This document shows positions 1-5,908 of a stretch of 5,980 nucleotides of DNA, one piece after another (position 1 is the first letter of the stretch; every line of letters begins with the position of its first letter). A model generated the notes under the pieces. The model had not been told where the DNA came from, did no database searches, and worked only from the letters and a program-made list of their open reading frames with translations. A program made the translations under genes and the position numbers. Location: positions 1 through 5,980 of the forward strand of contig RDDY01000306.1 of assembly GCA_003852805.1 (NCBI GenBank). The letters are read 5' to 3'. Origin of the DNA: Chryseobacterium sp. Its GTDB lineage: Bacteria; Bacteroidota; Bacteroidia; Flavobacteriales; Weeksellaceae.

Positions 1-47
1 GTCATGTCTACAAACACACCGTGTCTTTTTGGTTTGACTCTCGCCAT
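1..47 (-). CDS. exbD: ExbD/TolR biopolymer transport protein, N-terminal fragment
   Basis: The gene starts with ATG at 47-45 and runs off the window edge, so only 15 full codons are visible: MARVKPKRHGVFVDM, followed by a codon beginning AC (Thr). This basic cytoplasmic N-terminus leading into VDMT is what I recognise from ExbD proteins of the Chryseobacterium group, where a single transmembrane helix follows. ExbD has one such helix and a periplasmic domain. With ExbB it forms the inner-membrane proton channel that energises TonB. The gene lies 89 bp downstream of exbB on the same strand, the usual exbB-exbD order, which strongly supports the call despite the short length. The start is preceded by an A-rich stretch (taaattaaa) and has no Shine-Dalgarno sequence, as is common in Bacteroidota. 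Everything beyond residue 15 is outside the window. Confidence 0.85.
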   Translation of the reverse strand, partial: MARVKPKRHGVFVDM

Positions 48-84
48 TTTAATTTACTGTTTATTAATATAACTTCTTTAAGAA

Positions 85-113
85 GCGGTTTATTGTCCGA
101 GACAACAAACCGC
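85..113 (-). terminator. Strong intercistronic hairpin between exbB and exbD (partial terminator or RNA-stability element)
   Basis: The arms GCGGTTT (85-91) and AAACCGC (107-113) pair perfectly. After one A/C mismatch (92/106) an inner stem TTGTC/GACAA continues, leaving a 3-nt loop. That makes 12 base pairs in 29 nt. On the minus-strand transcript the hairpin starts 23 nt after the exbB stop. It is followed by UUCUUAAAGAAG, which is U-rich at first but not a run of U. It may act as a leaky terminator or protect the 3' end of exbB mRNA. The hairpin is directly visible; its function is inferred. Confidence 0.5.
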
Positions 114-136
114 CTGTGTTCATCGTCGTAGAGAGA

Positions 137-1006
137 TTAGTTGTGCTCAGCAAAGGACTGCTGGATGCTCATACCGATCTCATCGATCTTGTAGGTAAGA
201 CCGTCGATCTTAGAGGTAAAGTAGTTATAGAAGATGATTGCAACCGCAGAGGTACCAATACCCAAAGCGGTGTTGATAAGCGCCTCGGAGATACCGATAG
301 AAAGTGCAGCAGCATCCGGAGTACCACCTCCTGAACCCAACGCGAAGAACGCCTTAATCATCCCGATTACCGTACCCAAAAGTGCAACAAGCGTAGCAAC
401 GGTACCCAGTGTAGAAAGAATCATCATGTTCTTTTCCAGCATCGGCATTTCCAGAGTGGTAGCTTCTTCCAATGATTTGTTTAGGGCAATCAGCTTCTGC
501 TCTTTGTTCATTGTGTTGTCATGCTCCAATGCTTTATAAGTAGTAAGACCTTCTTTAACAACGTTACCTACAGAACCTTGTTGTCTGTCGCACTCTTCCA
601 GTGCAGCGTTGATCTCGTTTCTTGTCAGATAAGCTCTTACAGTGTTTACGAAGTTGTCCAGATTTCCTTTACCGGAAGCTCTGCTCAGTACGAAACCACG
701 CTCGATAGAGAAGACAATTACAATAATCATAAAGGTGATCAGTACAGGTACTACAGGGCCACCCATGTAGATAATACCCATAAATGATTCAGGGTGCAAT
801 TCCTTTGTATCGATATCGGCAAAGGCAACAGAAGCTTGTCCTGCAATAGCGTCAGCTTTTCTGAAGTTACTCGGATGACCGAAAAGGAATAAATAAATAG
901 CAATACCAATCAACAGCAAAATCGGGATAACGATTGCCGGATTGAGCCCACCTTTCTTTGTCTTTGCAGCGTCCACATGCTCGTGGTTCGAAACATTCAT
1001 TTCCAT
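137..1006 (-). CDS. exbB: MotA/TolQ/ExbB proton channel family protein (ExbB)
   Basis: This 289-residue inner-membrane protein is the proton-channel subunit of the ExbB-ExbD motor. The motor couples proton-motive force to TonB and so to outer-membrane TonB-dependent receptors. Hydrophobic segments lie at about residues 22-42, 82-101, 197-220 and 235-262. The first is an extra N-terminal helix seen in Bacteroidota members; the last two carry the family signature, with the Gly/Thr-rich LSTLGTVATLVALLGTVIG around 197-215 and SEALINTALGIGTSAVAI around 240-257. A cytoplasmic region of about 95 residues between helices 2 and 3 includes GSVGNVVKEGL and EEATTLEMPMLEKNM, both typical. The start MEMNVSNHEH is the first ATG, and a second ATG two codons later is also possible. 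The stop is TAA at 139-137. The exbD start follows at 47. The gene looks intact, with no frameshift. TolQ is a close relative, but the partner at 1-47 looks like ExbD, so ExbB is preferred. Confidence 0.93.
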   Translation of the reverse strand: MEMNVSNHEHVDAAKTKKGGLNPAIVIPILLLIGIAIYLFLFGHPSNFRKADAIAGQASVAFADIDTKELHPESFMGIIYMGGPVVPVLITFMIIVIVFSIERGFVLSRASGKGNLDNFVNTVRAYLTRNEINAALEECDRQQGSVGNVVKEGLTTYKALEHDNTMNKEQKLIALNKSLEEATTLEMPMLEKNMMILSTLGTVATLVALLGTVIGMIKAFFALGSGGGTPDAAALSIGISEALINTALGIGTSAVAIIFYNYFTSKIDGLTYKIDEIGMSIQQSFAEHN

Positions 1007-1324
1007 GTTAAACTAATTATTTGTTGTAATTTTTAAATTTTGAGGTTGTAAAATAAAGTTAAAAAAACTAAACGTGCAAGCCGAAAGTAAATTAAAACTG
1101 ATTTTTGTCAGATTTAAAACCTTTGCCAAACAGCATATCTGCAAATATCGGCCGTTATTATATCGAGTTTTTGCAAATTGCTGAAAGTCACTGTTTTTCA
1201 ACGATGAAAGAGCCGTGTTTTTTGTTGATTCATAAATGACAAGTCACCACCCGATGATGAACCGATTGCCGTTTGAATTGTCGTTTTTTGAATAATCCTC
1301 AGCATACCGATAAGCAATTGCCGG
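1007..1324. other. AT-rich intergenic region between leuS and exbB, no credible gene
   Basis: This 318-bp stretch separates the leuS stop (TAG, 1327-1325) from the exbB start. The part nearest exbB (about 1007-1110) is very AT-rich and must hold the exbB leader and probably its promoter. On the minus strand two near matches to the Bacteroidota -7 box TAnnTTTG occur, TACTTTCG (1089-1082) and TAACTTTA (1061-1054), each one base off and without a convincing -33 partner. I found no strong hairpin plus U-run after leuS. A 62-codon open frame at 1013-1201 on the minus strand has no recognisable protein character (see rejected items). Confidence 0.5.
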
Positions 1325-4300
1325 CTATATGACGATATTGATGATTTTCTTGGGAACAATGATAAGCTTTTTTAACGGCTTGTCATCCATATACTGCGCG
1401 GTCCGCTCGTCTTTGAAGAGCTTTTCTTCAATTTCGTCATTGCTCAGTCCGGTCGATAATCGTATTTTAAAGCGCATCTTGCCATTGAAGCTCACGGGAT
1501 ATTCCATCTCGTCATCCACCAAATAGCTCTCGTCAAAAGCAGGAAATGCAGCGTATTCTATACTCTCCGAATGTCCAAGCCATTGCCAAAGCTCTTCTGC
1601 GATATGCGGTGCGTAGGTAGAAATTACGATAGCCAAAGGTTCAAGAATCGCGCGCTTATTGGTTTTCAGTTTTGAAAGTTCATTGACCGCAATCATGAAG
1701 GAACTGACCGATGTATTGAACGAGAAGTTTTCAATATCGGCCTGCGCTTTCTTTATCAGCGTGTGCAGTATTTTGTATTCCGCTTTTGTCGGCTCTACAT
1801 CCGTTACCTCGAATTCGTCATTGCTATTGAAATACAGATTCCAGAATTTCTTCAAAAAGCCGTACACTCCGCTCAGACCTTGGGTATTCCACGGCTTGCT
1901 TTGCTCCAATGGGCCAAGGAACATCTCATAAAGACGGAGACAATCGGCGCCGTATTCATCAGCGATATCGTCGGGATTGACGACGTTGTATTTCGATTTC
2001 GACATTTTCTCAACCTCGCGCTCAACGATGTATTTACCGTCCTCAAGAACAAACTCCGCGTCGGCAAATTCAGGACGCCATTTTTTAAAGGCTTCAATAT
2101 CGAGTTCGTCTGTTGTTCCCTTTAATAAGGAAATATCGACATGAATTTTTTGCGTCGAATAATCTCCTGCGAGATTTTTTGAAACGTATCGGTTGGTGCC
2201 GTCGATGCGGAAAACAAATGCGCTCATCCCAAGGATCATCCCCTGGTTGATGAGTTTTTTGAAAGGCTCCTCGTCACGAACATAACCGCGGTCTTTCAGG
2301 AACATATTCCAAAAACGTGAATACAAAAGGTGTCCGGTGGCGTGTTCACTACCGCCGATGTACAGATCTACCTGCCCCCAGTAATCGGCCAATTCTTTAT
2401 TCACAAACTTTTCGTCGTTCTGCGGATCCATATAACGCAGGAAATACCAGCTGCTGCCGGCCCAGCCCGGCATGGTAGAAAGTTCCAATGGGAAAACGGT
2501 TTCATTGTCGATGAGCTCCGTTGCTACCACTTTTTCATTAACTTCATCCCAGGCGTAATTCCTCGCATTGCCCAGCGGCGGATCTCCGGCTTCCGTCGGC
2601 AGATACTTCTCCACTTCGGGCAATTCCAGCGGCAGAGCAGAGTCGGGCAAAGTCATCGGCATTCCATCCTTATAATATATAGGAACCGGTTCGCCCCAAT
2701 AACGTTGGCGCGAAAATATGGCGTCGCGCTGCTTATAGTTCGTGGTACCCTCACCTATGCCGCGGGCAATTATTTCATCGACGATTCTGGCATTTGCTTC
2801 CTCGTACCTTAAACCGTCAAGGAAATCTGAATTAACACAAACGCGATCTTTCGCCGAGAAAGCTTCCTCCCGGACATCCACGTCGGTATCAATGACCTTT
2901 GTGATCTCCAGCCCGAAATGCTTAGCAAAACGGTGGTCGCGCTCGTCGTGCGCAGGAACGGCCATGACTGCGCCGGTACCGTAGCCCATCAGCACATAAT
3001 CTGAGATGTAAATCGGCATCTGCTTCCCGCTGAACGGATTGACGGCGTAACTGCCGGTAAATGCACCCGAAACATTCTTGACGTCTGCCATGCGGTCGCG
3101 CTCGGTGCGCAGTGCAGTTTTCTCGCGGTAGGCCTCTACTTCCGCTTTTTGCGCTTCGGTTGCTAACTGTTCAACCAGTGGGTGCTCCGGCGCCAAAACC
3201 ATAAATGTGGCACCGAAGATGGTGTCGGGGCGGGTGGTGAAGACGCGAAGCTTTACAGTATCCTCACCCCCGGCCCCTCTCCTAGGGAGAGGGGAGTCCG
3301 ATGGTTTATCGATCGCAATTTCTTGCAGTTTCGCCTTTATTCTTCCTAAGACCGCATCTGTATTATTCAGAACCTCCTCATTCGTGAACCGCAGAATATC
3401 ATAGCCTTTGAGATTAAGCTCCAGGCTTCTGAGGTTGTCGCTCTCGGTCTGCTCCGCATTAAAATGGTAGTCACCATCGACCTCGACGACCAGTTTCTTC
3501 TCCAGACATACGAAATCAACAATATAATCCCGAATCGGATGCTGACGGCGGAATTTGTCGCCAAGCGCATGGTTGCGCAATGCCTGCCAAAGAACATCTT
3601 CAGCCTTGGTAGGTTCGTGGCGCATGTTCTTAGCGTGGTGCAGCAAAACTTTGGAATTGGCACCTCCGGTCATGTAGTTCGGTCTCGTTCCTCCCTCTCC
3701 GTTGGAGAGGGCTGGGGTGAGGACATCAAAATCGATCTCAGCCCCCTGCGACTTCCCGATCCAGTAAATCTGTGCATCCTTTAATGGCTGTGGCCAATCC
3801 AAATTGTCAAGGCCCTGCAACAATCTTTCGGAGTATGCCGTAATCCGCATGCTCCACTGCATCATTTTCTTTTGGTAAACGGGATAGCCGCCTCGCTCCG
3901 ACTTGCCGTCTTTCACCTCGTCATTTGCCAGAACGGTTCCCAGCTGCGGACACCAGTTGACGGTGGTCTCCGCACGGAAAGCCAAACGGTAGTTGAGAAG
4001 AATATCCTGCTTTTCAAGCTCTGAAGCATTATTCCATTCATCAGCAGTAAAGCTCAGTTCATCGGTTTGGGCAGCGTTCAGCTTTTCGGTACCGAATTTT
4101 TCAAAATGAGCGACCAAGGTGTCGATAGGCTCAGCCTTATCCGTTTCTTTATTGTACCACGAATGAAACAATTGAATAAAAATCCACTGTGTCCATTTAT
4201 AATAGGATGCATCCGAAGTGCGCAGCTGGCGTGACCAGTCGAACGAGAAGCCCAAACGCTTGAGTTGCTCCTCGTAGCGCGAAATGTTTTGTTCTGTGGT

Positions 4301-4594
4301 AACCGCAGGATGCTGACCGGTCTGGATGGCGTACTGTTCCGCCGGCAGGCCAAAACTGTCGTAGCCGATGGGATGCAGCACATTAAAACCCCGGTGTCTT
4401 TTGTAACGGCTGACGATATCGGACGCAATGTAACCGAGCGGATGGCCTACATGAAGCCCTGCCCCTGACGGATACGGAAACATATCCAGAACATAATATT
4501 TGGGAAGCTCGGTGTTATTTGATGTTTTAAAGGTTTCGTGCTGTTGCCAGTACTGCTGCCATTTTTTCTCTATTGCGCGGTGGTCGTAAAACAC
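1325..4594 (-). CDS. leuS: Leucyl-tRNA synthetase with an in-frame DUF559-type nuclease insertion
   Basis: The product is a class Ia aminoacyl-tRNA synthetase that charges tRNA-Leu in the cytoplasm using ATP. Numbering from the proposed GTG start (1089 aa), the HIGH-type motif HVGH is at 48-51 in PYPSGAGLHVGHPLGY. The WIGKSQGAE entry to the CP1 editing domain is at 278-286. The editing motifs TTRPDT (453-458) and GTGAVMAVPAHDERD (539-553) are intact, and KMSKS is at 863-867, followed by the anticodon-binding and C-terminal regions ending in NIVI. About 153 residues (about 292-444) are foreign to LeuRS. Without them the length is about 936 aa, in the range I expect for flavobacterial LeuRS. 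The frame could extend upstream to a TTG at 4666. However, family homology begins at FYDHRAIEKKW right after the GTG (4594-4592), and a candidate promoter lies between the two. The gene lies 87 bp downstream of waaA on the same strand. Catalytic and editing centres appear functional. Confidence 0.95.
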   Translation of the reverse strand: MFYDHRAIEKKWQQYWQQHETFKTSNNTELPKYYVLDMFPYPSGAGLHVGHPLGYIASDIVSRYKRHRGFNVLHPIGYDSFGLPAEQYAIQTGQHPAVTTEQNISRYEEQLKRLGFSFDWSRQLRTSDASYYKWTQWIFIQLFHSWYNKETDKAEPIDTLVAHFEKFGTEKLNAAQTDELSFTADEWNNASELEKQDILLNYRLAFRAETTVNWCPQLGTVLANDEVKDGKSERGGYPVYQKKMMQWSMRITAYSERLLQGLDNLDWPQPLKDAQIYWIGKSQGAEIDFDVLTPALSNGEGGTRPNYMTGGANSKVLLHHAKNMRHEPTKAEDVLWQALRNHALGDKFRRQHPIRDYIVDFVCLEKKLVVEVDGDYHFNAEQTESDNLRSLELNLKGYDILRFTNEEVLNNTDAVLGRIKAKLQEIAIDKPSDSPLPRRGAGGEDTVKLRVFTTRPDTIFGATFMVLAPEHPLVEQLATEAQKAEVEAYREKTALRTERDRMADVKNVSGAFTGSYAVNPFSGKQMPIYISDYVLMGYGTGAVMAVPAHDERDHRFAKHFGLEITKVIDTDVDVREEAFSAKDRVCVNSDFLDGLRYEEANARIVDEIIARGIGEGTTNYKQRDAIFSRQRYWGEPVPIYYKDGMPMTLPDSALPLELPEVEKYLPTEAGDPPLGNARNYAWDEVNEKVVATELIDNETVFPLELSTMPGWAGSSWYFLRYMDPQNDEKFVNKELADYWGQVDLYIGGSEHATGHLLYSRFWNMFLKDRGYVRDEEPFKKLINQGMILGMSAFVFRIDGTNRYVSKNLAGDYSTQKIHVDISLLKGTTDELDIEAFKKWRPEFADAEFVLEDGKYIVEREVEKMSKSKYNVVNPDDIADEYGADCLRLYEMFLGPLEQSKPWNTQGLSGVYGFLKKFWNLYFNSNDEFEVTDVEPTKAEYKILHTLIKKAQADIENFSFNTSVSSFMIAVNELSKLKTNKRAILEPLAIVISTYAPHIAEELWQWLGHSESIEYAAFPAFDESYLVDDEMEYPVSFNGKMRFKIRLSTGLSNDEIEEKLFKDERTAQYMDDKPLKKLIIVPKKIINIVI
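3261..3296. repeat. Left terminal inverted repeat of the leuS insertion, containing a perfect hairpin
   Basis: The repeat begins with TCCTCACCCC, then CGG, then a perfect 9-bp stem CCCCTCTCC (3274-3282) / GGAGAGGGG (3286-3294) with loop TAG. It matches the reverse complement of 3691-3723: the first ten bases are identical, and the rest aligns with one-base gaps and a few substitutions. In the leuS frame it encodes the linker SPLPRRGAGGE, the C-terminal junction of the nuclease insert. Confidence 0.88.
3311..3655 (-). other. DUF559 / Vsr-like endonuclease domain embedded in LeuRS
   Basis: This domain lies at about LeuRS residues 315-428 (GTG numbering). It has the hallmarks of DUF559 proteins in order: an N-terminal helix with NMRHEPTKAEDVLWQALRN (Glu332, Trp336), the KFRRQHPI strand (347-354), YIVDFVCLEKKLVVEVDG (Asp360, Glu371, Asp373), a His at 377, and GYDILRFTNEEVL (397-409). 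Asp360 and Glu371 with neighbouring acids fit a PD-(D/E)xK-fold active site like that of Vsr mismatch endonucleases. None of these positions is visibly degraded, so the domain may be folded and active. An in-frame ATG at 3673-3671 could be the start of the ancestral free-standing nuclease, but here no stop separates it from the rest of LeuRS. What DNA it recognises or cuts cannot be read from the sequence. Confidence 0.85.
3691..3723. repeat. Right terminal inverted repeat of the leuS insertion, containing a perfect hairpin
   Basis: A perfect 8-bp stem CCCTCTCC (3693-3700) / GGAGAGGG (3704-3711) with loop GTT is followed by CT and the tail GGGGTGAGGA (3714-3723). It is the inverted partner of 3261-3296. 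In the leuS frame it encodes LTPALSNGEGG, the N-terminal junction of the insert. Confidence 0.88.
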
Positions 4595-4627
4595 TTTCGT
4601 ATGATTTGTTGAATGATGTGAAAGGCA

Positions 4628-4635
4628 CAAATTTA
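4628..4635 (-). promoter_or_regulatory. Candidate Bacteroidota -7 promoter element for leuS
   Basis: On the minus strand TAAATTTG (4635-4628) matches the Bacteroidota -7 consensus TAnnTTTG exactly. A start site a few bases downstream would give a leader of roughly 25-30 nt before the GTG at 4594, while the upstream TTG at 4666 would lie outside the transcript. The -33 element (TTTG/TTG about 19-21 bp upstream) is not evident; the nearest TTG is about 28 bp away. So this may be a weak promoter, or leuS may rely on read-through from waaA. Confidence 0.35.
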
Positions 4636-4681
4636 GAAAATTAGCGCGGACTTTCTTTGGTGACAATTTTGGGTAAAAGCC

Positions 4682-5908
4682 TTAGGCAAGGATTTCCCGA
4701 ACGATGGTCTCGGTAGCATTAGGCTGATCTGACACGAACTCGAATGAAGCCGTTGACATTCCAGTAAGCGTAGTTGCGTCGTCGACCAGTTGCTCTATGA
4801 AAACCGCCACACCTGTCGGTTCCGAAAAAGATTTTGCACCGCCGTTTCTGATTAAAGCGTCAGCTTCCGGATTCTTTTTGTAGTGATTGCCGAAAAGCAC
4901 AGGCTTCCCGAAAGTAGCCGCCTCCAGAATATTGTGAAGACCGGCATCGTGAAAGCCGCCGCCCACCACCGCTATGTCAGCATGGGAATATAATCTTGAC
5001 AACAGACCGACTGAGTCGATAATCAACACGCTCGCAATCGCCGGATTGTCCTCCTGAATCTTTGAATATAGCAGAGCGTCCGGAAAAAGATCGGTCAAAT
5101 GTTTCACTCTCTTCAGGTCGTGCGGCGCCAGGATTATTTTTGCGCTGACATTTCGCTCAATCAGTTCTCTTGCGATCTGCTCTTCCGCCTCCCAGGAACT
5201 TCCGAAGACGATCAACTTTTTTTTTCCTTTAAAATCCGAAATATAGTCCACCGTATTGTCGCGACGTCGATATTCTTTAACCCGGTCAAAGCGGGTGTCA
5301 CCCGTGACAATTCCATTCGTCAAGCCGATTGACGCAGCCAGCTTTAGAGATTCCTCCGTTTGGTGAAAAAATCGGTTAACGGTTTCCTGCAGTTGTTTCA
5401 CAAAATCTCTACCGTAAGCTTTAAAGAAATACTGCTCTCTGTAAAACAGTGCCGATACCACATAGACCGGCACTTTTCTTCGGCGCAGTGCGCTTAACAG
5501 ATTGTACCAGTAGTCGTATCTCACCGTAAAAAACAGTTGCGGCGTAAAAGCCTTGAGAAATTCTTCCACATCATTTTTACGGTCGAACGGCAGATAGCAG
5601 ACGACATCGGCGGGATGGTTTTTCTTCGCCACATTATCGTAACCGGAAGGCGAGAAAAATGTCACCAGCACCTTAGACTTCGGGAACTTCTTTTTCAAAG
5701 CTTCCAAAACAGGCAAACCCTGGTCGTATTCGCCGAGGCTTGCCGCATGCATCCAGATTACCTTATCCTCTGCTGTAAAAGCTGCTTTCACTTTTGCCAA
5801 AGACTGATTGCGGCCTTCCACACCACGACGGGTTTTATCGCTAAACAAAGCGAACAGTTTCATCCCGATAACCATCAGCTCGACAAAAAGTCCGTAAATG
5901 AATTTCAT
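4682..5908 (-). CDS. waaA: 3-deoxy-D-manno-octulosonic acid (Kdo) transferase
   Basis: This 408-residue glycosyltransferase (family GT30, WaaA/KdtA) transfers Kdo from CMP-Kdo to lipid IVA at the cytoplasmic face of the inner membrane, the first step of LPS core assembly. The N-terminus (about residues 3-22) is a hydrophobic membrane-anchoring segment. WMHAASLGEY (52-61) holds the conserved glutamate, Glu60, at the position of the proposed catalytic base. TVRYDYWYN (128-136), GDTRFDRV (203-210), GSSWEAEE (236-243) and APHD (261-264) follow. The C-terminal nucleotide-sugar-binding signature VVGGGFHDAGLHNILEA (314-330) leads into GKPVLFGNHYKKNPEA. Length and motif order fit a complete Bacteroidota WaaA. 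Whether it adds one Kdo or more cannot be told from sequence. The ATG overlaps the stop of the upstream gene (ATGA), implying translational coupling. The TAA stop at 4684-4682 precedes leuS by 87 bp. Confidence 0.93.
   Translation of the reverse strand: MKFIYGLFVELMVIGMKLFALFSDKTRRGVEGRNQSLAKVKAAFTAEDKVIWMHAASLGEYDQGLPVLEALKKKFPKSKVLVTFFSPSGYDNVAKKNHPADVVCYLPFDRKNDVEEFLKAFTPQLFFTVRYDYWYNLLSALRRRKVPVYVVSALFYREQYFFKAYGRDFVKQLQETVNRFFHQTEESLKLAASIGLTNGIVTGDTRFDRVKEYRRRDNTVDYISDFKGKKKLIVFGSSWEAEEQIARELIERNVSAKIILAPHDLKRVKHLTDLFPDALLYSKIQEDNPAIASVLIIDSVGLLSRLYSHADIAVVGGGFHDAGLHNILEAATFGKPVLFGNHYKKNPEADALIRNGGAKSFSEPTGVAVFIEQLVDDATTLTGMSTASFEFVSDQPNATETIVREILA

Larger units (their letters stand above)
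3261..3723 (-). mobile_element. Nuclease-bearing element with hairpin-containing terminal inverted repeats, inserted in leuS
   Basis: A 463-bp block interrupts leuS between the codons for GAEIDFDV and those for DTVKLRVFTTRPDT, which would be adjacent in an ordinary LeuRS. Both ends carry the same sequence in inverted orientation: a tail TCCTCACCCC (outermost) followed by a C-rich/G-rich hairpin. Between the repeats lies one DUF559-type nuclease domain on the leuS strand. The frame is open across the whole block, so the repeats are themselves translated (L-T-P-A-L-S-N-G-E-G-G on one side, S-P-L-P-R-R-G-A-G-G-E on the other). No clear target-site duplication is visible: the flanks are agta on the left and cat on the right. 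The repeat-to-repeat length is one base over a multiple of three, so the true insertion must have included a couple more bases or later small changes. Calling it mobile is inference from architecture; no transposase or recombinase is present. Confidence 0.7.

Noticed and set aside
130..1006. tRNA, riboswitch or CRISPR structures anywhere in the window
   Set aside because: No cloverleaf, T-box-like leader or regularly spaced direct repeats were seen; apart from the exbB-exbD hairpin and the leuS insertion repeats, no strong secondary structures stood out.
1013..1201. 62-codon minus-strand open frame between leuS and exbB
   Set aside because: It ends only 6 bp before the exbB start, lies in the AT-rich leader/promoter region, and has a low-complexity sequence with no recognisable family.
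1237..1324. Terminator after leuS
   Set aside because: Only a 4-bp stem (TGAC/GTCA near 1237-1246) and scattered short repeats such as ATTGCCG (1265-1271 and 1317-1323) are present, with no stable stem followed by a U-run on the minus strand.
2330..2812. 160-codon plus-strand open frame
   Set aside because: It is entirely antisense to conserved LeuRS catalytic-domain sequence and has no protein-like features of its own; similar antisense frames at 1763-2125 and 3464-3784 were dismissed for the same reason.
3261..3723. Intein interpretation of the leuS insertion
   Set aside because: There is no Cys/Ser at the N-terminal junction, no His-Asn plus Cys/Ser/Thr at the C-terminal junction, and no splicing blocks. 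The 153 residues are nearly all accounted for by the nuclease domain and repeat-encoded linkers.
3261..3723. Group I or group II intron carrying a homing endonuclease
   Set aside because: The reading frame is open across both boundaries and the space outside the nuclease is too short for a ribozyme core.
4595..4666. TTG start giving a 1113-residue LeuRS
   Set aside because: The 24 extra residues have no LeuRS similarity and overlap a candidate promoter element; the GTG start aligns with the usual LeuRS N-terminus.
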